Notes under the pieces: model-generated
Seen by the model: only the letters and a program-made list of their open reading frames with translations
The model's database searches: none
Told to the model about the DNA's origin: nothing
Source: Pseudoalteromonas sp. OOF1S-7
GTDB lineage: Bacteria; Pseudomonadota; Gammaproteobacteria; Enterobacterales; Alteromonadaceae
Assembly (NCBI RefSeq): GCF_022347765.1
Contig: NZ_JAKRFZ010000004.1
Location: 344,823 to 408,822 of the forward strand
Length of the DNA stretch: 64,000 bases
Direction of reading: 5' to 3'
Position numbers and translations under genes: made by a program
Shown here: piece after piece, positions 1 to 8,245 of the stretch
How positions within the stretch are numbered: the stretch's first letter is position 1
How the letters are laid out: each line of letters opens with the position of its first letter

Positions 1-1047
1 GGTTTTAAATAGTGCCTCATCTGTGCCGAGCAAAGCCACAGACCAGTCTTTATAATGCTTTTTGAATCGCTCCCCCATACCCCGGTACAGGCTAATTAAC
101 TCCGCCATAGAGCCTAAGCGCTCACCATAAGGCAAGTTGCTGAGCAATGTGCCCGGGCGCTTGGCAACGCAAGTCAGCTGGCTGGCATCCCCTTCATTAA
201 AACGGATGTATTGTTCAAGCCCGGCGCGTTTGGCGTTGCCTATCGCGGTTTCAAGTACCTGAGCATCAATGTCCTGGCCGATGATCCACAAGGGTTTGTC
301 CAGCTGAGCCTGTTTTAACTCGCTTTTCAGCTCTTTAAATTTGGCATCACGAAACCCTGGCAGGCGCTTAAAGGCAAAGTCTTTGTTTATATTGGCAGGC
401 AGGTTCAGCGCCATGCTGGCCGCTTCTATCAGCAAAGTACCGGAGCCACAGCATGGGTCAAACAAAGGTTTAGCGGTATCATTCAGCCAACCACTGCGCT
501 GCACCAATGCCGCTGCCAGGTTTTCCCGGATCGGTGCCCGGCCTTGTTTGGTACGATACCCTCTGTCTGACAGACGTGGACCAGAATAGTCAATATAAAG
601 GGCAATTTTTTCCTTATTGAGTTTAGCTATTACGCGTACATTGGCGTCTTGCTTATCGACAGATGGGCGTTGCTCGTATAGATCCTGAAAATAATCGACA
701 ATGGCGTCTTTGATCACCAAACCGGAAAACTGCGTGTTTTTCAGCTCCCGATTGGTACCATTGAATTCAACCGCAAATGTTTGCTTAGGACCAAACCACT
801 CCTGCCAGCCCTGAAAACGCGCGAACTTGTATAAGTCATCTTTGTTGTTGATGTTTTCGTGCTCATCAATCAGCATCATGACGCGCGTTGCAAAGCGTGT
901 GGTCATACAGAATTTCTGCACTGCCAGACTATCCGCAGTAAAGCGGACCGAGCCAACACTTTGTTTGACAACTTCCAGTCCCTGAGACTGAAGTTCTTCA
1001 AGCAACAGGTTTTCAATTCCGATGGACGTTAAGGCGATAAACTGCAA
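1..1047 (-). CDS. rlmL: RlmL 23S rRNA guanine-N2 methyltransferase, partial
   Basis: This enzyme methylates G2445 of 23S rRNA; in many gammaproteobacteria it is fused to the RlmK m7G2069 domain. 349 codons are visible and the 3' part runs off the left edge, so the RlmK half cannot be checked. A THUMP region (about residues 45-155) is followed by the methyltransferase fold with DPCCGSGTLLIEAA near residue 196 and the catalytic-type motif SNLPYGERLG near 300, where the usual NPPY reads NLPY. I place the start at a TTG (1047): an in-frame TGA lies only four codons upstream (1057-1059) and no ATG intervenes. The SD is weak. zapC lies upstream on the same strand, as in E. coli. Confidence 0.93.
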   Translation of the reverse strand, partial: MQFIALTSIGIENLLLEELQSQGLEVVKQSVGSVRFTADSLAVQKFCMTTRFATRVMMLIDEHENINNKDDLYKFARFQGWQEWFGPKQTFAVEFNGTNRELKNTQFSGLVIKDAIVDYFQDLYEQRPSVDKQDANVRVIAKLNKEKIALYIDYSGPRLSDRGYRTKQGRAPIRENLAAALVQRSGWLNDTAKPLFDPCCGSGTLLIEAASMALNLPANINKDFAFKRLPGFRDAKFKELKSELKQAQLDKPLWIIGQDIDAQVLETAIGNAKRAGLEQYIRFNEGDASQLTCVAKRPGTLLSNLPYGERLGSMAELISLYRGMGERFKKHYKDWSVALLGTDEALFKT

Positions 1048-1166
1048 TGTAAATACTCAATAATTTCAATTGCAGCGAGTATAACACAGCAAGTAGCAGA
1101 CTGGGATATCAGAGTGGCAGCTGGCCCTTTAGCTCAGCAATCAAAACCTGCTGACTGAAATGAGCA

Positions 1167-1694
1167 TCAGGCCGTCTGAGTTTGCTTGTGTACCTGAATG
1201 AGAGGGTGTACCCTGTCGTTAAGGACTTTGATTGCCTGGAACTGCTCCAGCTCTATGTTTTCATCCAGCATAAAGCCTTGTGTCAGATTAATACACAGGC
1301 TGGTCTCATGATTGTGATCAACAATCAGGAATTCACCGGACTGACATCTTGACTGCAACGTGACAACAGCTTCACACAAAGGCTGACCGCCCGTGTAACA
1401 ACTGAAAAACCAGCTTTTGGCCTGAACAGGAAGTAGGTGAAATTTTGCGGCCGTGGCATTGAGTGCAATTTGGCAACACTGAGGCTCAGACCAGACTTTA
1501 AACCCAAGCAAATAATCATAAACATTACGATAAAACGCAGCTTCATCGACGCTCAAGTCGATACTGTGCAGAGAGTCTTCCGTTAGCTGCCTGAGACGAA
1601 AAGGCGTACACAACTGGAGGTCTTCACCCAAATCCACAAGCAGTCTGTTTCTGTGGCTACATCTTATCCACCGCCACTCTTTGGATGCTTGCAA
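1167..1694 (-). CDS. zapC: ZapC cell-division Z-ring associated protein
   Basis: ZapC is a cytoplasmic FtsZ-binding protein that promotes Z-ring bundling. The 175-residue product matches the E. coli protein in length and pattern: an N-terminal EWRWIRC stretch, a central VDEAAFYRN segment resembling VDDAALYF, a KSWFFSCY segment, and the C-terminal IKVLNDRVHPLIQV close to IKIMNDRLKPQVNV. The start is a TTG at 1694 preceded by a strong GGGAGG at a spacing of six bases; no ATG competes. Its position between pyrD and rlmL is the conserved gammaproteobacterial order and supports the call. Confidence 0.85.
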   Translation of the reverse strand: MQASKEWRWIRCSHRNRLLVDLGEDLQLCTPFRLRQLTEDSLHSIDLSVDEAAFYRNVYDYLLGFKVWSEPQCCQIALNATAAKFHLLPVQAKSWFFSCYTGGQPLCEAVVTLQSRCQSGEFLIVDHNHETSLCINLTQGFMLDENIELEQFQAIKVLNDRVHPLIQVHKQTQTA

Positions 1695-1828
1695 AACTGA
1701 CCTCCCGATATCAATGTGTTATGCACCTATGACCTGACCAGAAGTATATCGCGAAATATCACAGTGTGAAAATATTTGTAATAACAAATTGTTTTAGATC
1801 ATTGCGTTATATAAATGATCTTTATAAG

Positions 1829-1866
1829 GAAAAAACGATCATTGTGACGTTACAATGATCGTTTAA
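1829..1866 (-). terminator. Rho-independent terminator of pyrD
   Basis: A perfect 13-bp inverted repeat (AAACGATCATTGT, 1833-1845, and ACAATGATCGTTT, 1852-1864) closes a six-base loop. On the minus strand it is followed by six T, so it should end pyrD transcription. It separates pyrD from zapC, so zapC needs its own promoter or read-through. Confidence 0.85.
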
Positions 1867-1939
1867 TCAATGTGTGTTTAAATGGCGGTGAAATTACAAA
1901 GCAATTACATTCATATTCAGTAGCTTATAAAACCGCCAG

Positions 1940-2950
1940 TTAGATCTCAGTGATGATCTTTTTGATCAACTGAGGACCTTCATAGATAAAACCGGTGTAA
2001 ACCTGAACCAAATCGGCACCGGCATTGAGCTTTTCTTTTGCCGCAGCAGCGCTGTCGATCCCACCTACGCCTATAATGGGCAGTTTGCCCTCTGTCATAC
2101 GTTTTAGCTCACTCACAACCTGTGTCGACTTTTCACGTACCGGACGACCCGACAAACCGCCTGCTTCTTCTGCATGTGCCAGACCTTTTACCGCTTCTCG
2201 CGACAGTGTAGTATTGGTGGCAATGACGCCATCAATCCGATTATTGACTAATGACTCGGCAATTTGTTGCAACTGAACCGCATCCACATCCGGCGCGATC
2301 TTCACCAGCATAGGCACTGACTTTTTGTGTTTCTCTATCAGGTCAACCTGCTCATTTTTCAGGCTCTGGAGCAGGTCGTCCAGCGCTTCACCATATTGTA
2401 AATCGCGTAATCCTGGTGTATTGGGTGAGGAAATATTGACGGTAATATAAGACGCATGCTCAAACACTTTACGCATACAGTGGATATAGTCATCTTTACC
2501 CTGCTCGTTCGGTGTGTCTTTGTTCTTACCGATATTAATACCCAGGATACCGCTGTACCGGGCCGCCTTAACATTCGCAACCAGGTTATCGACCCCTTTG
2601 TTATTAAAACCCATGCGGTTAATAATGGCATTGGCTTCTGGCAAGCGGAATATCCTAGGTTTATCATTACCTGCCTGAGGTTTAGGTGTAACCGTACCCA
2701 CTTCAATAAAGCCAAAGCCCATCTGGCTGAACGCATCAATACATTCTGCATTTTTGTCGAGTCCCGCAGCTAACCCCACCGGGTTGTCAAACTCCAGGCC
2801 AAGGAAAGTAACCGGTTTCTTTGGAAGTGACTGTGACCAGGCCATACTTAATGGGGTGTTCGCGAAGCGGCGTAAATTTCCGAGCGCAAAATCATGAGCC
2901 CACTCGGCATCTTTACTGAACATATAACGACGCGCTAAATCATAAAACAT
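1940..2950 (-). CDS. pyrD: Dihydroorotate dehydrogenase (quinone), class 2
   Basis: PyrD oxidises dihydroorotate to orotate in pyrimidine synthesis, using FMN and passing electrons to the quinone pool at the inner membrane. The 336-residue length is typical of class 2. The amphipathic N-terminal helix region (residues 1-40) used for membrane contact is present, followed by the FMN barrel with GLAAGLDKN, the catalytic-serine region NISSPNTPG near residues 171-180, and the FMN phosphate segment IIGVGGI near the C terminus. Start ATG with GGAG upstream. Single gene, closed by the dyad at 1829-1866. Confidence 0.97.
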   Translation of the reverse strand: MFYDLARRYMFSKDAEWAHDFALGNLRRFANTPLSMAWSQSLPKKPVTFLGLEFDNPVGLAAGLDKNAECIDAFSQMGFGFIEVGTVTPKPQAGNDKPRIFRLPEANAIINRMGFNNKGVDNLVANVKAARYSGILGINIGKNKDTPNEQGKDDYIHCMRKVFEHASYITVNISSPNTPGLRDLQYGEALDDLLQSLKNEQVDLIEKHKKSVPMLVKIAPDVDAVQLQQIAESLVNNRIDGVIATNTTLSREAVKGLAHAEEAGGLSGRPVREKSTQVVSELKRMTEGKLPIIGVGGIDSAAAAKEKLNAGADLVQVYTGFIYEGPQLIKKIITEI

Positions 2951-3159
2951 GGAGACTCCTTAAGTTCCTAGTAACGTATGACACCACTGCGCATTCATGC
3001 GTAACCAGCTTGGAGGATAAAATCTGCCGCTAACTGCGTTAAAAATTTTTCGTTTAGTTCCCTAAACAGCAAAATTTTTACCTGGTTCTCACCGAGATTT
3101 TCTTACCTCAAAATTAGCTACTTAATGAAGCGACTTAGTATCAATTTCAAATCTGAGAT

Positions 3160-3192
3160 AAAAAAATACCCCAGCAAAGCCGGGGTATTTTA
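3160..3192 (-). terminator. Rho-independent terminator of the glutamate dehydrogenase gene
   Basis: AAATACCCC (3164-3172) pairs with GGGGTATTT (3182-3190). On the minus strand the stem is followed by a long T run. It lies 13 bases after the stop codon of the dehydrogenase. Confidence 0.88.
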
Positions 3193-3204
3193 ACGGGTTA
3201 TTTT

Positions 3205-6200
3205 CTATTTGGAAGTGTCACAGTTGTGACTCAACAGCATCAGCTCACGTAATGCCACTGAGAACTTCGCAAAGTCGTGACTCTGTGACGTCTTGAACTC
3301 AGCTAGCATTTGCTGCCAGCGCAGTAACAAGGTTGACTGATTTTCCATCCACTGGTTGATCAGTGAATCTACATCGTGGTCATCCCCTTCAAAGCTGTTC
3401 AAGACAACTTCAGACAGTGCACGTTGCTGCCAGTCCAGCTCTTCACGATAAGATGCACGTGCCAGCGCCTGCCAGTGGTTCGCTACAGGTTGTGCCGTGA
3501 TCTGATCCAGGAACCAGTGCAGTCCCATGTTAGCGCCCAACTTGAAGTAAGTGTTAGACACTACATCAATAGCGCGGCCAGAATTCGCAGCTACTTCTGC
3601 CAGATCCATGACAGAGAACAAGCTAGACAGAGACACAATGCGCATCGCGATTTGCTCAGGTACACCCTGTGCAATCAATGCATCGGCTTTTTCTGCCAGG
3701 CGAGCCCCCTCTTCCTCAACCATGTAGTTGTTCAGGTTCTTACTCAAATCGGCAAAGGTTGGCGCAAAGAACGCAATGGTCTCTTCAATCGTCATGCCTT
3801 TGTTGCGATGACGCAGGAACCAACGCGTTGTACGACGAACAGTACGACGCAGTTGGTACAACATTTCAGTCTGAACCGCTGATGGAATATGGTTATCCAG
3901 TGCCGCAATTGACTGCCAGGTGTCCTTCATTTCAAAGATTTCGCTGGCAATTGAGTAACACAACGCAATCTCAGCTTCCGTTGCTCCTGTTTCTTCATGC
4001 ATACGAACCATGAAGTTCAGACCCATGTCATTAACGATGTTATTGGCCAGTTTAGTCGCAATAATTTCTTTACGCAGTGGGTGGTTATCCATCGCCGCGT
4101 TAAAGCGCTCACGCAGTGGCACCGGGAATGAATTTACCAACAGCTGGCGATAATATGGGTTTTCTGAAATCTCATCGACAACCAGTGATTCTTTCAACAC
4201 CATTTTAGAGTAAGAAACCAGTACAGAAAGCTCTGGACGAGTCAGATCTGAACCTGCCGCTGCACGCTCTGCTAACTCTTCATCGGTTGGTAGAAACTCA
4301 ATGGTACGGTCCAGTTTGCCTTCTTTCTCCAGTGCATGGATAAAGCGGATCTTCTCTTTCAGTGTTGCCGGGCCCTTTGACTTAGTGATAGACAAAGTAT
4401 GTGTTTGACGGTAACAGTCCGCCAGCACCAGTTCAGACACTTCGTCCGTCATGGCATACAGTAATTCATCACGCTGCTTCTTGGTCAGGTCACCTTCAGC
4501 TACCAAGCCATTTAGCAGGATCTTGATGTTTACCTCGTTATCTGAACACGCCACACCACCTACGTTATCAATGAAGTCGGTGTTAATGCGCCCGCCTTTC
4601 TCGGCAAACTCGATACGACCCAGTTGCGTTGCACCCAGGTTACCACCTTCACCAAATATTTTTGCACCCAGCTCTGAACCATCTATGCGTAAACCATCGT
4701 TCGCGCGGTCGCCTACGTCTGCATTGGATTCAGACTTAGCTTTAATGTAAGTGCCGATACCACCGTTCCACAGCAGGTCAGCTGGCATCTTAAGCAAGGC
4801 TTTAATTAACTCGTTAGGAGTCATGCTGGCTTTTTTGGTGCCCAGCATCTTCTTCATCTCAGCAGTCAGGTTAATTGACTTAGCAGCACGCGAGAATACA
4901 CCACCGCCCTCAGAGATCAGCTCTTTGTTATAATCTTCCCAGCTTGAGCGTGGCAGATTAAACAAACGTTCGCGTTCTACATACGAACTTGCTGCATCCG
5001 GATTCGGGTCGATGAAAATGTGCATGTGGTTAAAGGCTGCCTGCAGGCGAATATGCTTAGACAGCAACATACCATTACCAAATACGTCACCACCCATGTC
5101 ACCGATACCAACCGCTGTGAAGTCTGTGGTCTGACAGTCGATGTCCATTTCACGGAAATGACGTTTAACCGACTCCCACGCACCTTTCGCAGTGATACCC
5201 ATTTTCTTATGGTCATAACCAATTGAACCACCTGAGGCAAATGCATCACCCAGCCAGAAGTTGTACTCATCCGCGATGCCATTCGCGATATCAGAGAAAG
5301 TTGCAGTGCCTTTATCGGCAGCAACCACCAGATACGGGTCATCTTCATCATGACGCACAACATCTACCGGTGGCACAATTTCACCGTGGACAATGTTGTC
5401 TGTGATGTCCAATAAACCACGAATAAACATCTTGTAGCACGCTTGTCCTTCTTTGAAGAAAGCTTCACGGTCACTTGGCAGTTGCTTACAAACGAATCCG
5501 CCTTTTGACCCAACCGGTACAATAACTGTATTCTTAACCTGCTGTGCCTTAACCAGGCCCAGAACCTCAGTACGGAAATCTTCACGGCGGTCAGACCAGC
5601 GCAAGCCACCACGAGCGACTTTACCGCCACGTAAATGCACACCTTCTACGCGCGGAGAGTAGACGAAGATCTCGTATGCCGGTAATGGCAAAGGCATGTC
5701 AGGGATCGCCCGAGGATTGACCTTGAATGAAACATAAGACTTGTTGCTGTCGTCCGCTTCTTTTTGATAGAAGTTAGTACGCAGTGTGGCATTGATCATA
5801 TCAACGTACATGCGAATGATGCGATCGTCATCCAGGTTAGCAACATTTTCCAGTTCCAGATAGATCTTCTCAATCAGCTTGTCCAGCGTCTTCTGCGTCG
5901 CTTTCTTCGCAGGAGAGAATTTCTTCACAAACAGCTCGACGATTTGCGCTGCAATGTGCGGATAGTGCTCAAAGGTATTTTCGATATAAGATTGCGAGAA
6001 TGTCACGCCAATCTGACGCATATATTTAGCGTATGCACGCAAAATAGACGCTTCACGACCCGTCATGCCTCCTAACAACACCATGCGGTTGAAGCCATCG
6101 CTTTCCAGACGGTTGTTCCACACATTAGTCAGTGCGGCGCGAAAACGTGCCGACACTTTATCGAAATCAGCAATGCCTTTGGAATCGATCATCATGGAGA

Positions 6201-8043
6201 AGTCCATGATCCAGTTTACCTGGCCGTCGCTGGTTTTGATTGCGTAAGGCGTTTCACCAATGACGCGCAGACCGAAATTTTCCAGCATCGGCATGACGTC
6301 TGACAAATGAATGGGAACATCTTTGTGGAACAGGCTCAGACGAACGATTTCGCTGTTTGCTTCTTCCTGAGGACGGTAAAAAAGCATTTCCAGCTTTTTC
6401 TCATCACTTAGTTGCTCAAGCTTTTCAATGTCTACCACCGCTGCACTCGGTAGAACCTGATCTTTATATGAGTGTGGGAATGCATTAGCATACTTACGGT
6501 TTAGCTCATTGCCACGGGATTCACCAGTGCTGCCAAGCAAGGCTGACTGTAGTTTATCTTCCCAAGTGCGTGCGGCTTCTGCCAGGTTATTTTCGATGTC
6601 TTTCACGTTGTACTTAATACTGTTGTCTGCCACACGCACGATGTAATGCGTTCTCGCCAGTGTGGACTCTGAGAAAAAGGTCGTAAACTCAACTTTTTCA
6701 TTGGACTTAAATGCATCTGCCAATAACTTTTGAGTTTCACGACGTAGTGCCGTGTTATAGCGTTCACGTGGTACGTAAACCATACAAGAGAAGAAGCGCC
6801 CGTATACATCACGGCGAACGAACAGACGACACATGTCGCGTTCCTGAATTTGCAATACGCCAGTCGCAACTTCTAATAACTCGGCTTCACGGGCCTGTAC
6901 CAACTCATCACGCGGATAGGTTTCCAGTAAATTCAATACTGCCTTATAAGCGTGGGTACCTTCTGCAAAATCACACTGCTCCATAATGCGCTGGATTTTG
7001 CTCTTGAGAACAGGCACATCGGCTGCACTATTGTTGTAGAAGCTTGATGAGAACAACCCAATGAAACGATCTTCGCCGATCACATTGCCCTGTTCGTCAA
7101 AGCGTTTGATGCCCACATAATCAATATAAGCCGGGCGATGAACACGAGACAGGGAGTTAGTCTTAGTTAATATCAGCAGGTTTTTGCTGCGTGCTTCTTT
7201 ACGGGCAACTTCCGGTAGCTCTGACAGCAAACGACCGCCATCATGGCTGGAGTTTTTCATCAAACCCAGGCTTGTGTCTGGCACTGCGCGCAGTTCGTGG
7301 TCCCCTTGTACAGGCACCAAGTCATACTGACGATAACCCATAAAGGTGAAGTTATCTGAAGATAGCCACTCAAGGAACTCGACCGCTTCATCAACCTCAG
7401 CCTGAGTGCAATCATGGTGGCGTGTTGGGATCTCTTTGCTGACTGCAACCAGCTTGTCGCGGATTGGCTTCCAGTCTTCAACGGCCACAGACACGTCTTT
7501 CAATACTGATTCCAGTTCCTCGGTGAACTCTTTGATTGCCTTAGCGTCGGTCTGACGATCAATCTCTATGAAAAACACAGTCTTGGTCGACGATGATTCC
7601 TGATCTGCTTTTAAATTTGAAAGCGCAGTGATCTTGTTATTACTGTCGCGCTTGATTTTAAGCGGGCTATGTAACAGTAAGTGAGACACGATGTTTTTGC
7701 GGCTAAGTGCCATGCGCACCGAGTCAACCAAAAACGGCATGTCTTTGGCGATGATCTCTACGATCGTGTGAGAGGATTGCCAGCCATCTTTGGCTACTTC
7801 AGGGTTGAAAACGCGAATAACCGCATCGTCAGTGGCATTCTTTTCCAGAGAATTCCAAAGACTCAATGCGGCTCCGTATAAGTCACTGTCGTTACGATGT
7901 GCCAAGTCCTCTTTAGACATATTGCTGTACAAGGCTTTGGCAAAAGTTTCAACGAGCGACACGTTTTCGGCATGAACTTTTTTGTGGATCAGCTTGGTGA
8001 CGTTATCCAGGATAACCGATGCTGGACCTTCATTTTGTGTCAT
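3205..8043 (-). CDS. gdhB: Large (180-kDa class) NAD-dependent glutamate dehydrogenase
   Basis: The product (1612 residues) fits the GDH-180 family, cytoplasmic enzymes that convert glutamate to 2-oxoglutarate and ammonia with NAD. Family landmarks seen: the N-terminal ACT-like region (first ~600 residues), the catalytic segment ARGGLRWSDRREDFRTE with VKNTVIVPVGSKGGF, the nucleotide-binding part with GIGDMGGDVFGNGML, and FGEGGNLGATQLGRIEFA with FIDNVGG, followed by the long C-terminal helical domain. The ATG at 8043 follows AAGGAACACATA. It is a single-gene unit with its own terminator. In related bacteria the enzyme is catabolic; that role here is inferred from family. Confidence 0.95.
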   Translation of the reverse strand: MTQNEGPASVILDNVTKLIHKKVHAENVSLVETFAKALYSNMSKEDLAHRNDSDLYGAALSLWNSLEKNATDDAVIRVFNPEVAKDGWQSSHTIVEIIAKDMPFLVDSVRMALSRKNIVSHLLLHSPLKIKRDSNNKITALSNLKADQESSSTKTVFFIEIDRQTDAKAIKEFTEELESVLKDVSVAVEDWKPIRDKLVAVSKEIPTRHHDCTQAEVDEAVEFLEWLSSDNFTFMGYRQYDLVPVQGDHELRAVPDTSLGLMKNSSHDGGRLLSELPEVARKEARSKNLLILTKTNSLSRVHRPAYIDYVGIKRFDEQGNVIGEDRFIGLFSSSFYNNSAADVPVLKSKIQRIMEQCDFAEGTHAYKAVLNLLETYPRDELVQAREAELLEVATGVLQIQERDMCRLFVRRDVYGRFFSCMVYVPRERYNTALRRETQKLLADAFKSNEKVEFTTFFSESTLARTHYIVRVADNSIKYNVKDIENNLAEAARTWEDKLQSALLGSTGESRGNELNRKYANAFPHSYKDQVLPSAAVVDIEKLEQLSDEKKLEMLFYRPQEEANSEIVRLSLFHKDVPIHLSDVMPMLENFGLRVIGETPYAIKTSDGQVNWIMDFSMMIDSKGIADFDKVSARFRAALTNVWNNRLESDGFNRMVLLGGMTGREASILRAYAKYMRQIGVTFSQSYIENTFEHYPHIAAQIVELFVKKFSPAKKATQKTLDKLIEKIYLELENVANLDDDRIIRMYVDMINATLRTNFYQKEADDSNKSYVSFKVNPRAIPDMPLPLPAYEIFVYSPRVEGVHLRGGKVARGGLRWSDRREDFRTEVLGLVKAQQVKNTVIVPVGSKGGFVCKQLPSDREAFFKEGQACYKMFIRGLLDITDNIVHGEIVPPVDVVRHDEDDPYLVVAADKGTATFSDIANGIADEYNFWLGDAFASGGSIGYDHKKMGITAKGAWESVKRHFREMDIDCQTTDFTAVGIGDMGGDVFGNGMLLSKHIRLQAAFNHMHIFIDPNPDAASSYVERERLFNLPRSSWEDYNKELISEGGGVFSRAAKSINLTAEMKKMLGTKKASMTPNELIKALLKMPADLLWNGGIGTYIKAKSESNADVGDRANDGLRIDGSELGAKIFGEGGNLGATQLGRIEFAEKGGRINTDFIDNVGGVACSDNEVNIKILLNGLVAEGDLTKKQRDELLYAMTDEVSELVLADCYRQTHTLSITKSKGPATLKEKIRFIHALEKEGKLDRTIEFLPTDEELAERAAAGSDLTRPELSVLVSYSKMVLKESLVVDEISENPYYRQLLVNSFPVPLRERFNAAMDNHPLRKEIIATKLANNIVNDMGLNFMVRMHEETGATEAEIALCYSIASEIFEMKDTWQSIAALDNHIPSAVQTEMLYQLRRTVRRTTRWFLRHRNKGMTIEETIAFFAPTFADLSKNLNNYMVEEEGARLAEKADALIAQGVPEQIAMRIVSLSSLFSVMDLAEVAANSGRAIDVVSNTYFKLGANMGLHWFLDQITAQPVANHWQALARASYREELDWQQRALSEVVLNSFEGDDHDVDSLINQWMENQSTLLLRWQQMLAEFKTSQSHDFAKFSVALRELMLLSHNCDTSK

Positions 8044-8164
8044 TATGTGTTCCTTAATCTATACCACCTTTGAACGGTAGATTATTTGTACAGCCATTTA
8101 TTAGCGTGGAGTCATGTGAATTTTAACCTTTCTGGCGCTAATAAAAAGCCTTTTCGACGAAAAC

Positions 8165-8192
8165 ATTATAGCCTTTTCAGCCGGTTGGTCAG
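8165..8192 (-). promoter_or_regulatory. Candidate sigma-70 promoter of the glutamate dehydrogenase gene
   Basis: On the minus strand a TATAAT (8165-8170) lies 16 bases downstream of CTGACC (8187-8192). The -10 is perfect, the -35 is moderate. It leaves a leader of about 115 bases before the ATG at 8043. Seen by eye only. Confidence 0.4.
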
Positions 8193-8210
8193 ATATTCAC
8201 TAAATATAGA

Positions 8211-8238
8211 TATAAATGGCCGAAACCGGCCATTTATA
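8211..8238 (-). terminator. Perfect 12-bp dyad, probable terminator of the MMPL operon
   Basis: TATAAATGGCCG and CGGCCATTTATA flank a four-base AAAC loop, eight bases past the MMPL stop codon. The tail on the minus strand is AT-rich without a clean T run, so termination is likely but not certain. Confidence 0.6.
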
Positions 8239-8245
8239 AGCACTT

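Noticed and set aside
2951..3159. Possible pyrimidine-responsive leader or riboswitch upstream of pyrD
   Set aside because: I found no conserved riboswitch core or pyrimidine attenuator hairpin by eye.
3376..3882. 168-residue frame antisense to the glutamate dehydrogenase
   Set aside because: Lies wholly inside a well-supported gene with no own SD.
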